A stretch of DNA of 64,000 nucleotides from Cervus elaphus (lineage: Eukaryota; Chordata; Mammalia; Artiodactyla; Cervidae), in NCBI RefSeq assembly GCF_910594005.1, contig NC_057827.1:3906001-3970000 (forward strand), given 5' to 3'. Both the position numbers and the translations under genes were made by a program. This document shows positions 1 through 11,048 of this stretch, piece after piece. Each line of letters opens with the position of its first letter. Within the stretch, counting starts at the first letter, position 1. The notes under the pieces were generated by a model. That model ran no database searches and was not told the DNA's origin. It saw only the letters and a program-made list of their open reading frames with translations.

Positions 1-3000
1 CATCAAGGAAATCAAGGCTCCTTTCATGTGTGATGTGCAACACGGAATTGCTCTGCACGCAGTGCAGGGGAATCGGGCCTCATCTCGCTGCGAGGGGGAA
101 GTCTCATGGTTTTTCTCGAGTTGCGGCGGGAACCTGGGGTATATTCTAGAGTTACGTCGGGGATGGCACTTCCAACCACGTGTTTGTTCAGCGACTTCAG
201 GACTCCTGCCTAGTTGCGAGGGAGAACTCGGGATTCTCCTCGAGGCTTGGCAAGGCAATTGGGACGCCTCTCCAGCTGAGGCGGGAGACCAAGAGTCCCT
301 TTCCACGTGCACAGGAATCCTGGGACTCCTATCAAGTTTCATGAGGAGTCAGGCATCGTCTCCTTTGGAGGCACTGATCTCCGCATACCTCTGAAATTTT
401 CAAGGGATGTGAGGCCTCCGGTTGCGATGTGGTGGGGAACTAGGTCTTTCTCTGTGGTCTCCACAGGGGATTCAGACATCCTTTCATCTTGGGAGATGCA
501 AGAGGAGCCTGCATTCAAGTCACTGCAGGGATATCCGGCCTTATTTCGAGTCAGGGCATCGCGGTGTCCATTCCACTTAGGCCGCAAAATCAGGGTCCCT
601 CTCACACATCTAGAGCTGAGAGAAGCCTCCTCTTGAGGTGCTTGTGGTAAGGTGGTATTCCTCTGGAGTCGAAGCCAGGGACTAACCTCACATCTCGAGT
701 TGATTTTTGGTCCACAGAGCTCTTTCGTGTTGCTACAGTGACCTCAGGATCCCTCTAGCTTTGAAACAGTGTTCTTGGGGTTTCTCTGGAGTGTCATCAA
801 GTAAATCAAGGCTCCTTTCATGTGTGATGTGCAACACGGAATTGTTCTGCACACAGTGCAGGGGAATCGGGCCTCATCTCGCGGCGAGGGGGAAGTCTCA
901 TGGTTTTTCTCGAGTTGCTGCGGGAACCTGGGGTATTTTCTCGAGTTACGAAGGGGATGGCCCTTCCCCACACGTGTTTGTTCAGAGATGTCAGGACTCC
1001 TGCCTAGTTGCGAGGGACAACTCGGGATTCTCCTCGAGGCTTGGCAGGGCAATTGGGACGCCTCTCCAGCTGAGGCGGGAGACCAAGGGTCCCTTTCCAC
1101 GTGCAACAGGAATCCTGGGACTCCTATCAAGTTTCACGAGGAGTCAGGCATCGTCTCCTTTGGAGGCACTGATCTCCGCGTACCTCTGGAGTTTTCAAAG
1201 GATGTGAGGCCTCCGGTCGCCATGAGGTGGGGAACTAGGTCTTTCTCTGTGGTCTCCACAGGGGATTCAGACATCCTTTCATCTTGGGAGATGCAAGACG
1301 AGCCTGCAGTCAAGTCACTGCAGGGATATCCGGCCTTATTTCGAGTCAGGGCATCGCGGTGTCCATTCCACTTGAGGCCGCAAAATCAGGGTCCCTCTCA
1401 CATACCTAGAGCTGAGAGAAGCCTCCTCTTGAGGTGCTTGTGGTAAGGTGGTATTCCTCTGGATTCGAAGCCAGGGACTAACCTCTCATCTCGAGTTGAT
1501 TTGTGGTACACGGAGCTCTTTCCTGTTGCTACAGTGGCCTCAGGATCCCTCTAGCCTTGAAACAGTGTTCTTGGGGTTTCTCTGGAGTGCCATCAAGTAA
1601 ATCAAGGCTCCTTTCATGTGTGATGTGCAACACGGAATTGCTCTGCACGCAGTGCAGGGGAATCGGGCCTCATCTCGCGGCGAGGGGGAAGTCTCATGGT
1701 TTTTCTCTAGTTGCGGCGGGAACCTGGGGTATTTTCTCGATTTACGACGGGGATGGCCCTTCCACACACGTGTTTGTTCAGCGACGTCAGGACTCCTGCC
1801 TAGTTGCGAGGGACAACTCGGGATTCTCCTCGAGGCTTGGCAGGGCAATTGGGACGCCTTTTCAGCGGAGGCGGGAGACCAAGGGTCCCTTTCCATGTGC
1901 CACAGGAATCCTGGGACTCCTATCAAGTTTCACGAGGAGTCAGGCATCGTCTCCTTTGGAGGCACTGATCTCCGCGTACCTCTGGAGTTTTCAAAGGATA
2001 TAAGGAATCCGGTCGCGATGAGGTGGGGAATTATGTCTTTCTCTGTGGTCTCCACAGGGCATTCAGCCATCCTTTCATTTTGGTAGATGCAAGACGAGCC
2101 TGCATTCAAGTCACTGCAGGGATATCCGGCCTTATTTCACATCAGTGCATCGCGGTGTCCATTCCACTTGAGGCACCAAAATCAGTGTCCCTCTCAGATA
2201 CCTAGAGCTGAGAGAAGCCTCCTCTTGAGGTGCTTGTGGTAAGGTGGTATTCCTCTGGAGTCGAAGCCAGGGACTAACCTCTCATCTCGAGTTGATTTTT
2301 GGGCCACGGAGGTCTTTCGTGTTGCTACAGTGACCTCAGGATCCCTCTAGCCTTGAAACAGTGTTCTTGGAGTTTCTCTGGTGTGCCATCAAGGAAATCA
2401 AGGCTCCTTTCATGTGTGATGTGCAACACGGAATTGCTCTGCACGCAGTGCAGGGGAATCGGGCCTCATCTCGCTGCGAGGGGGAAGTCTCATGGTTTTT
2501 CTCGAGTTGCGGCGGGAACCTGGGGTATTTTCTCGATTTACGACGGGGATGGCCCTTCCACACACCTGTTTGTTCAGCGACGTCAGGACTCCTGCCTAGT
2601 TGCGAGGGACAACTCGGGATTCTCCTCGAGGCTTGGCAGGGCAATTGGGACGCCTCTCCAGCTGAGGCGGGAGACCAAGGGTCCCTTTCCATGTGCCACA
2701 GGAATCCTGGGACTCCTATCAAGTTTCACGAGGAGTCAGGCATCGTCTCCTTTGGAGGCACTGATCTCCGCGTACCTCTGGAGTTTTCAAAGGATATAAG
2801 GAATCCGGTCGCGATGAGGTGGGGAACTAGGTCTTTCTCTGTGGTCTCCACAGGGGATTCAGACATCCTTTCATTTTGGGAGATGCAAGACGAGCCTGCA
2901 TTCAAGTCACTGCAGGGATATCCGGCCTTATTTCACGACAGGGCATCGCGGTGTCCATTCCACTTGAGGCCGCAAAATCAGTGTCCCTCTCAGATACCTA

Positions 3001-3888
3001 GAGCTGAGAGAAGTCTCCTCTTGAGGTGCTTGTGGTAAGGTGGTATTCCTCTGGAGTCGAAGCCAGGGACTAACCTCTCATCTCGAGATGATTTTTGGTC
3101 CACGGAGCTCTTTCGTGTTGCTACAGTGACATCAGGATCCCTCTAGCCTTGAAACAGTGTTCTTGGGGTTTCTCTGGAGTGCCATGAAGGAAATCAAGTC
3201 TCCTTTCATGTGTAATATGCAACACGGAATTGCCCTGCACGCAATGCAGGGAAATCGGGCCTCATATCGCGGTGAGGGGGAAGGCTCATGGTTTTTCTCG
3301 AGTTGCTGCGGGAACCTGGGGTATATTCTCGAGTTACAACGGGGATGGCCCTTCCAACCACGTGTTTGTTCAGGGACGTCAGGACTCCTGCCTAGTTTCG
3401 AGGGACAACTCGGGATTCTCCTCGAGGCTTGGCAGGGCAATTGGGACCCCTGTCCAGCTGAGGCGGAGACCAAGGTTCCCTTTCCACGTGCACAGGAATA
3501 ATGGGACTCCTATCAAGGTTCACGAGGAGTCAGGCATCGTCTCCTTTGGAGGCACTGATCTCCGCGTACCTCTGAAATTTTCAAAGGATGTGAGGCCTCC
3601 GGTCGCGATGAGGTGGGGAACTAGGTCTTTCTCTGTGGTCTCCACAGGGGATTCAGACATCCTTTCATCTTGGGAGATGAAAGACGAGCCTGCATTCAAG
3701 TCACTGCAGGGATATCCGGCCTTATTTTGCGTCAGGGCATCGCAGTGTCCATTCCACTTGAGGCCGCAAACTCAGGGTCCCTCTCACATACCTAGAGCTG
3801 AGAGAAGCCTCCTCTTGAGGTGCTTGTGGTAAGGTGGTATTCCTCTGGAGTCGAAGCCAGGGACTAACCTCTCATCTCGAGTTGATTT
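1..3888 (+). repeat. Block I: monomers M0 (partial) to M4
   Basis: Starts: M0 before the window, M1 707, M2 1503, M3 2299, M4 3095. Each monomer has its own marks. M0 has TCTAGAGTTACGTCGGGG and CCAACCACGTG. M1 has AAGTAAATC, TTGCTGCGGG and TTACGAAGGGG. M2 and M3 share TTTTCTCGATTTACG and GGATATAAGGAATCC. M4 has TCGAGATGATTT, GTGACATCAGG and TGTAATATGC, and is 794 bp through two 1-bp deletions. The whole block recurs 20,684-20,685 bp downstream with only a few differences per monomer, so these five neighbours were copied as one segment. The left limit lies outside the window. Confidence 0.9.
2437..2455 (+). other. Recurrent short hairpin / dyad (representative, in M3)
   Basis: CTCTGCAC, a GCA loop, then GTGCAGGG: an 8-pair stem with one T.G wobble and a 3-nt loop. 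It sits at the same position in nearly every monomer. Variants weaken it: the a-type monomers read CTCTGCATGCAGTGCAGG, and M7 and M17 read CTGCCCGCAGTGCAGT. It could fold in a transcript or extrude as a small cruciform; no function is shown. Confidence 0.6.
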
Positions 3889-4043
3889 TTGGTCCACGGA
3901 GCTCTTTCGTGTTGCTACAGTGACCTCAGGATCCCTCTAGCCTTGAAACAGTGTTCTTGGGGTTTCTCTGGAGTGCCATCAAGGAAATCAAGGCTCCTTT
4001 CATGTGTGATGTGCAAGACGGAATTGCTCTGCACGCAGTGCAG

Positions 4044-4323
4044 GGGAATCGGGCCTCATCTCGCGGCGAGGGGGAAGTCTCATGGTTTTTCTCGAGTTGC
4101 GGCGGGAACCTGGGGTATATTCTCGAGTTACGACGGGGATGGCCCTTCCACCCACGTGTTTGTTCAGCGACGTCAGGACTCCTGCCTAGTTGCGAGGGAC
4201 AACTCAGGATTCTCCTCGAGGCTTGGCAGGGCAATTGGGACGCCTCTCCAGCTGAGGCGGGAGACCAAGGGTCCATTTCCACGTGCCACAGGAAGCCTAG
4301 GACTCCTATCAAGTTTCAGGAGG
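4044..4323 (+). repeat. 31-bp sub-repeat tract (representative, in M5)
   Basis: About nine contiguous sub-units of 29-32 bp fill these 280 bp. Aligned cores in order include TCTCGCGGCGAGG, TCTCGAGTTGCGGCGGG, TCTCGAGTTACGACGGGG, GCCTAGTTGCGAGGG, CTCCTCGAGGCTTGGCAGGG, CTCCAGCTGAGGCGGGAG and TCCTATCAAGTTTC. The same tract occupies the same place in every monomer. A ~31-bp ancestral unit is a known hallmark of bovid and cervid satellite I. The other two thirds of the monomer keep only weak traces of the period (for example CTCCGCGTACCTCTGGAG). Confidence 0.85.
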
Positions 4324-4396
4324 AGTCAGGCATCGTCTCCTTTGGAGGCACTGATCTCCGCGTACCTCTGGAGTTTTCAAAGGATGTGAGGCCTCC

Positions 4397-4950
4397 GGTC
4401 GCTATGAGGCGGGGAACTAGGTCTATCTCTGTGGTCTCCACAGGGAATTCAGACATTCTTTCATCTTGAGAGATGCAAGACGATCCGGCATTCAAGTCAC
4501 TGAAGGGATAACCGGCCTTATTTCGAGGCAGGGCATCGCGGTGTCCATTCCACTTGAGGCTGCAAACTCAGGGTCCCTCTCACATAGCTAGAGCTGAGAG
4601 AAGCCTCCTCTTGAGGTGCTTGCACTAAGATGGTATTTCTCTGGACACGAATCCAGGGACTAACCTCTCATCTCGAGTTGATTTTTGGTCCATGGATCTC
4701 TTTCGTGTTGCTACAGTGACCTCAGGATCCCTCTAGCCTTGAAACAGCGTTCTTGGGGTTTCTCTGGAGTGCCATCAAGGAAATCAAGGCTCCTTTCATG
4801 TGTAATGTGCAACACGGAATTGCTTTGCACGCAGTGCAGGGGAATCGGGCCTCATCTCGCGGCGAGGGGGAAGTCTCATGGTTTTTCTCGAGTTGCGGCG
4901 GGAACCTGGGGTATATTCTCGAGTTACGACGGGGATGGCCCTACCACACA
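4397..4950 (+). repeat. Nested duplication, copy 1 (M5 tail to M6 head)
   Basis: This stretch carries a rare run of linked variants: TCGCTATGAGG, GTCTATCTCTG, GGGAATTCAGAC, CATCTTGAGAG, GACGATCCGGC, GGGATAACCGG, GCACTAAGATGG, GGTCCATGGATCTC, TGTAATGTGC and GGCCCTACCACAC. The same linked set appears 2,386 bp (three monomers) downstream. Either side of the interval the two sites diverge, so the limits are read from the first and last shared marks. Confidence 0.85.
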
Positions 4951-6782
4951 CGTGTTTGTTCAGCGACGTCAGGACTCCTGCCTAGTTGCGAGGGACAACT
5001 CGGGATTCTCCTCGAGGCTTGGCAGGGCAATTGGGACGCCTCTCCAGCTGAGGGGGGAGACCAAGTGTCCCGTTCCACGTGCCACAGGAATCTTGGGACT
5101 CCTATCAAGTTTCGCGAGGAGTCCGGCATCGTCTCCTTTGGAGGCACTGATCTCCGCGTACCTCTGGAGTTTTCAAAGGATGTGAGCCCTCCGGTCGCGA
5201 TGAAGTGGGGAACTAGGTCTTTCTCTGTGGTCTCCACAGGGGATTCAGACATCCTTTCGTCTTGGGAGATGCAAAACGAGACTGCATTTAAGTCACTGCA
5301 GGGATATCCGGCCTTATTTCGAGTCAGGGCATCGCGGTGTCCATTCCACTTGAGGCCGCAAACTCAGGGTTCCTCTCACATAGCTAGAGCTGAGAGAAGC
5401 CTCCTCTTGAGGTGCTTGTGGTAAGGTGGTATTCCTCTGGAGTCGAAGCCAGGGACTAACCTCTCATCTCGAGTTGATTTTTGGTCCACGGAGCTCTTTC
5501 TTGTTGCTACAGTGACCTCAGGATCCCTCTAGCCTTGAAACAGTGTTCTTGGGGTTTCTCTGAAGTGCCATCAAGGAAATCAAGGCTCCTTTCATGTGTG
5601 ATGTGCAAGACGGAATTGCTCTGCCCGCAGTGCAGTGTATCAGGCCTCATTTTGTGGCGAGGGGGAACTCTCATGGTTTTTCTCGAGTTGCGGTGGGAAC
5701 CTGGGGTATATTCTTGAGTTACGACGGGGATGGCCCTTCCACACACGTGTTTGTTCAGCGATGTCAGGACTCCTGCCCTGTTGCGAGGGACAACTCGGGA
5801 TTCTCCTCGAGGCTTGGCAGGGCAATTGGGATGCCTCTCCACCTGAGGCGGGAGACCAAGGATCCCTTTCCACGTACCACAGGAATCCTGGGACTCCTAT
5901 CAAGTTTCACGAGGAGTCAGGCATCGTCCCCTTTGGAGACACTGATCTCCGCGTACCTCTGGAGTTTTCAAAGATTTTGAGACCACCGGTCGCGATGTGA
6001 TGGGGAACTAGGTCTTTCTCTGTGGTCTCCACAAGGGATTCAGACATCCTTTCATCTTGGAAGATGCAAGACGAGGCGGCATTCAAGTCACTTCAGAGAT
6101 ATCTGGCCTTATTTTGAGTCTGGGCATCGCGGTGTCCATTCCACTTGAGGCCGCAAACTCAGGGTCCCTCTCACATTCCTAGAGCTGAGAGAAGCCTCCT
6201 CTTGAGGTGCTTGTGGAAAGGTGATATTCCTCTGGAGTCGAAGCCAGGGACTAACCTCTCATCTCGAGTTGATTTTTGGTCCACGGAGCTCTTTCGTGTT
6301 GCTACAGTGACCTCAGGAACCCTCTAGCCTTGAAACAGTGTTCTTGGGGTTTCTCTGGAGTGCCATCAAGGAAATCAAGGCTCCTTTCATGTGTGATGTG
6401 CAACACGGAATTGCTCTACCCGCAGTGCAGGGTATCGGGCCTCATTTTGCGGCGATGGGGAAGTCTCATGGCTTTTCTCGAGTTGCGGCGGGAACCTGGG
6501 GTATATTCTCGAGTTACGACGGGGATGGCCTTTCCACCCACGTGTTGGTTCAGCGATGTCAGGACTCCTGCCTAGTTGCGAGGGACAACTCGGGATTCTC
6601 CTCGAGGCTTGGCAGGGCAATTGGGACGCCTCTCCAGCTGAGGCGGGAGACCAAGGGTCCCTTTCCATGTGCCACAGGAATCCTGGGACTCCTATCAAGT
6701 TTCACGAGGAGTCAGGCATCGTCTCCTTTGGAGGAACTGATCTCCGCGTACCTCTGGAGTTTTCAAAGGATGTGAGGCCTCC

Positions 6783-7336
6783 GGTCGCTATGAGGTGGGG
6801 AACTAGGTCTATCTCTGTGGTCTCCACAGGGAATTCAGACATTCTTTCATCTTGAGAGATGCAAGACGATCCGGCATTCAAGTCACTGAAGGGATAACCG
6901 GCCTTATTTCGAGGCAGGGCATCGCGGTGTCCATTCCACTTGAGGCTGCAAACTCAGGGTCCCTCTCACATAGCTAGAGCTGAGAGAAGCCTCCTCTTGA
7001 GGTGCTTGCACTAAGATGGTATTTCTCTGGACACGAATCCAGGGACTAACCTCTCATCTCGAGTTGATTTTTGGTCCATGGATCTCTTTCGTGTTGCTAC
7101 AGTGACCTCAGGATCCCTCTAGCCTTGAAACAGTGTTCTTGGGGTTTCTCTGGAGTGCCATCAAGGAAATCAAGGCTCCTTTCATGTGTAATGTGCAACA
7201 CGGAATTGCTTTGCACGCAGTGCAGGGGAATCGGGCCTCATTTTTCGGCGAGGGGGAAGTCTCATGGTTTTTCTCGAGTTGCGGCGGGAACCTGGGGTAT
7301 ATTCTCGAGTTACGACGGGGATGGCCCTACCACACA
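6783..7336 (+). repeat. Nested duplication, copy 2 (M8 tail to M9 head)
   Basis: Copy of 4397-4950 with the same linked rare variants, including the EcoRI site at 6831. Differences I can see are few (TGAGGTGGGG here against TGAGGCGGGG; TTTTTCGGCGAGG here against CTCGCGGCGAGG). It lies inside higher-order copy A but is missing from copy B, because the M18 exchange removed it. Confidence 0.85.
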
Positions 7337-9456
7337 CGTGTTTGTTCAGCGACGTCAGGACTCCTGCCTAGTTGCGAGGGAAAACTCGGGATTCTCCTCG
7401 AGGCTTGGCAGGGCAATTGGGACGCCTCTCCAGGTGAGGCGGGAGACCAAGAGTCCCTTTCCACGTGCCACAGGAATCCTGGGACTCCTATCAAGTTTCA
7501 CGAGGAGTCAGGCATCGTCTCCTTTGGAGGCACTGAACTCCGCGTACCTCTGGAGTTTTCAAAGGATGTGAGGCCTCCGGTCGCGATGAGGTGGGGAACT
7601 AGGTCTTTCTCTGTGGTCTCCACAGGGGATTCAGACACCCTTGCGTCTTGGGAGATGCAAGACGAGCCTGCACTCAAGTCACTGCAGGGATATCCGGCCT
7701 TATTTCGTGTCTGGGCTTCGCAGTGTCCATTCCACTTGAGGCCGCAAAATCAGGGTCCCTCTCACATACCTAGAGCTGAGAGAAGCCTCCTCTTGAGGTG
7801 CTTGTGGTAAGGTGGTATTACTCTGGAGTCGAAGCCAGGGACTAACCTCTCATGTCGAGTTGATTTTTGGTCAAAGGAGCTCTTTCATGTTGCTACAGTG
7901 ACCTCAGGATCCCTCAAGCCTTGAAACAGTGTTCTCGGGGTTTCTCTGGAGTGCCATCAAGGAAATCAAGGCTCCTTTCATGTGTGATGTGCAAAACGGA
8001 ATTGCTCTGCACGCAGTGCAGGGGAATCGGGCCTCATCTCGTGGCGAGGGGGAAGTCCCATGGTTTTTCTTGAGTTGCGGCGGGAACCTGGGTTATATTC
8101 TCGAGTTACGACGGGGATGGCCCTTCCACCCACGTGTTTGTTCAGCGACGTCACGCCTAATGCCTAGTTGCGAGGGACTACTCGGGATTCTCCTCGAGGC
8201 TTGGTAGGGCAATTGGGATGCCTCTCCAGCTGAGGCGGGAGACCAAGGGTCCCTTTCCACGTGCCACAGGAATCCTGGGACTCCTATCAAGTTTCTCGAG
8301 GAGTCAGGCATCGTCTCCTTTGGAGGCACTGATCTCCGCATACCTCTGGAGTTTTCAAAGGATGTGAGGCTTCCGGTCGCGATGAGGTGGGGAACTAGGT
8401 CTTTCTCTGTGGTCTCCACAGGGGATTCAGACATCCTTTCATCTTGGGAGATGCAAGACGAGCCTGCATTCAACTCACTGCAGGGATATCCGGCCTTATT
8501 TCGAGTCAGGGCATCGCGGTGTCCATTCCACTTGAGGCTGCAAACTCAGGGTCCCTCTCACATACCTAGAGCTGAGAGAAGCCTCCTCTTGAGGTGCTTG
8601 TGGTAAGGTGGTATTCCTCTGGAGTCGAAGCCAGGGACTAACCTCTCATCTCGAGTTGATTTTTGTCCACGGAGCTCTTTCGTGATGCTACAGTGACCTC
8701 AGGATCCCGCTAGCCTTGGAACAGTGTTCTTGGGGTTTCTCTGGAGTGCCATCAAGGAAATCAAGGCTCCTTTCATGTGTGATGTGCAACACGGATTTGC
8801 TCTGCACACAGTGCAGGGGAATCGGGCCTCATCTCGCGGCGAGGGGGAAGTCTCATGGTTTTTCTCGAGTTGCTGCGGAACCTGATGTATTTTCTCGAGT
8901 TACGAAGGGGACGGCCCTTCCCCACACGTGTTTGTTCAGAGATGTCAGGACTCCTGCCTAGTTGCGAGGGACAACTCGGGATTCTCCTCGAGGCTTGGCA
9001 GGGCAATTGGGACGCCTCTCCAGCTGAGGCGGGAGACCAAGGGTCCCTTTCCACGTGCAACAGGAATCCTGGGACTCCTGTCAAGTTTCACGAGGAGTCA
9101 GGCATCGTCTCCTTTGGAGGCACTGATCTCCGCGTACCTCTGGAGTTTTCAAAGGATGTGAGGCCTCCGGTCGCCATGAGGTGGGGAACTAGGTCTTTCT
9201 CTGTGGTCTCCACAGGGGATTCAGACATCCTTTCATCTTGGGAGATGCAAGACGAGCCTGCAGTCAAGTCACTGCAGGGATATCCGGCCTTATTTCGAGT
9301 CAGGGCATCGCGGTGTCCATTCCACTTGAGGCCGCAAAATCAGGGTCCCTCTCACATACCTAGAGCTGAGAGAAGCCTCCTCTTGAGGTGCTTGTGGTAA
9401 GGTGGTATTCCTCTGGAGTCGAAGCCAGGGACTAACCTCTCATCTCGAGTTGATTT

Positions 9457-11048
9457 TTGGTCCACGGAGCTCTTTCCTGTTGCTACAGTGGCCTCAGGAT
9501 CCCTCTAGCCTTGAAACAGTGTTCTTGGGGTTTCTCTGGAGTGCCATCAAGTAAATCAAGGCTCCTTTCATGTGTGATGTGCAACACGGAATTGCTCTGC
9601 ACGCAGTGCAGGGGAATCGGGCCTCATCTCGCGGCGAGGGGGAAGTCTCATGGTTTTTCTCGAGTTGCGGCGGGAACCTGGGGTATTTTCTCGATTTACG
9701 ACGGGGATGGCCCTTCCACACACGTGTTTGTTCAGCGACGTCAGGACTCCTGCCTAGTTGCGAGGGACAACTCGGGATTCTCCTCGAGGCTTGGCAGGGC
9801 AATTGGGACGCCTCTTCAGCGAAGGCGGGAGACCAAGGGTCCCTTTCCATGTGCCACAGGAATCTTGGGACTCCTATCAAGTTTCACGAGGAGTCAGGCA
9901 TCGTCTCCTTTGGAGGCACTGATCTCCGCCTACCTCTGGAGTTTTCAAAGGATATAAGGAATCCGGTCGCGATGAGGTGGGGAACTATGTCTTTCTCTGT
10001 GGTCTCCACAGGGCATTCAGCCATCCTTTCATTTTGGTAGATGCAAGACGAGCCTGCATTCAAGTCACTGCAGGGATATCCGGCCTTATTTCGAGTCAGG
10101 GCATCGTGGTGTCCATTCCACTTGAGGCCGCAAAATCAGTGTCCCTCTCAGATACCTAGAGCTGAGAGAAGCCTCCTCTTGAGGTGCTTGTGGTAAGGTG
10201 GTATTCCTCTGGAGTCGAAGCCAGGGACTAACCTCTCATCTCGAGTTGATTTTTGGGCCACGGAGCTCTTTCGTGTTGCTACATTGACCTCAGGATCCCT
10301 CTAGCCTTGAAACAGTGTTCTTGGGGTTTCTCTGGAGTGCCATCAAGGAAATCAAGGCTCCTTTCATGTGTGATGTGCAACACGGATTTGCTCTGCACGC
10401 AGTGCAGGGGAATCGGGCCTCATCTCACGGCGAGGGGAAAGTCTCATGGTTTTTCTCGAGTTGCGGCGGGAACCTGCGGTATATTCTCGAGTTACGACGG
10501 GGATGGCCCTTCCACACACGTGTTTGTTCAGCGACGTCAGGACTCCTGCCTAGTTGCGAGGGACAACTCGGGATTCTGCTCGAGGCTTGGCAGGGCAATT
10601 GGGACGCCTCTCCAGCTGAGGCGGGAGAAAAAGGGTCCCTTTCCACGTGCCACAGGAATCCTGGGACTCCGAACAAGTTTCACGAGGAGTCAGGCATCGT
10701 CTCCTTTGGAGGCACTGATCTCCGCGTACCTCTGGAGTTTTCAAAGGATGTGAGGCCTCCGGTCGCCATGAGGTGGGGAACTAGGTCTTTCCCTGTGGAC
10801 TCCTCAGGGGATTCAGACAACCTTTCATCTTGGGAGATGCAAGACGAGCCTGCATTCAAGTCACTGCAGGGATATCCGGCCTTATTCTGCGTCAGGGCAT
10901 CGCAGTGTCCATTTCACTTGAGGCCGCAAAATCAGGGTCCCTCTCACATACCTAGAGCTGAGAGAAGCCTCCTCTTGAGGTGCTTGTGGTAAGGTGGTAT
11001 TCCTCTGGAGTCGAAGCCAGGGACTAACCTCTCATCTCGAGTTGATTT
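9457..11048 (+). repeat. 1,592-bp dimer unit, first copy in A (M12-M13)
   Basis: M12 has GTGGCCTCAGG, TTTTCTCGATTTACG, GGATATAAGGAATCC, GGGCATTCAGCC and CATTTTGGTAGATGC. M13 has CTACATTGACC, CACGGATTTGCTC, AACCTGCGGTATATT, GGAGAAAAAGGG and TGGACTCCTCAGGGG. The pair repeats immediately as M14-M15. Local differences are few: AAGTAAATC against AAGGAAATC, CAGCGAAGG against CAGCGGAGG, CCGCCTACC against CCGCGTACC. Confidence 0.88.

Larger units (their letters stand above)
3889..5126 (+). repeat. Block II: M5 and most of M6
   Basis: M5 (3889) carries GTGCAAGACGG and AACTCAGGATTC, marks shared with the later g-type monomers at 34919 and 52430. Its last third is degenerate relative to the consensus (TCGCTATGAGG, an EcoRI site at 4445, GGGATAACCGG, GCACTAAGATGG). 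That tail and the head of M6 (4685, GGTCCATGGATCTC, TGTAATGTGC) recur three monomers later. Block II is not repeated after block I', so the long duplication of block I ends at about 3888. Confidence 0.85.

Noticed and set aside
4044..4323. CRISPR-like array of ~31-bp repeats
   Set aside because: The 31-bp units are contiguous and degenerate with no unique spacers, no leader and no cas genes. They are the ancestral sub-repeat of the satellite.
5481..7070. A non-satellite insertion in M7-M8, whose first halves look unusual
   Set aside because: The odd bases (CTGCCCGCAGTGCAGTGTATC, TTGAGACCACCGG) are substitutions within a full-length monomer alignment, and M17-M18 carry the same ones.
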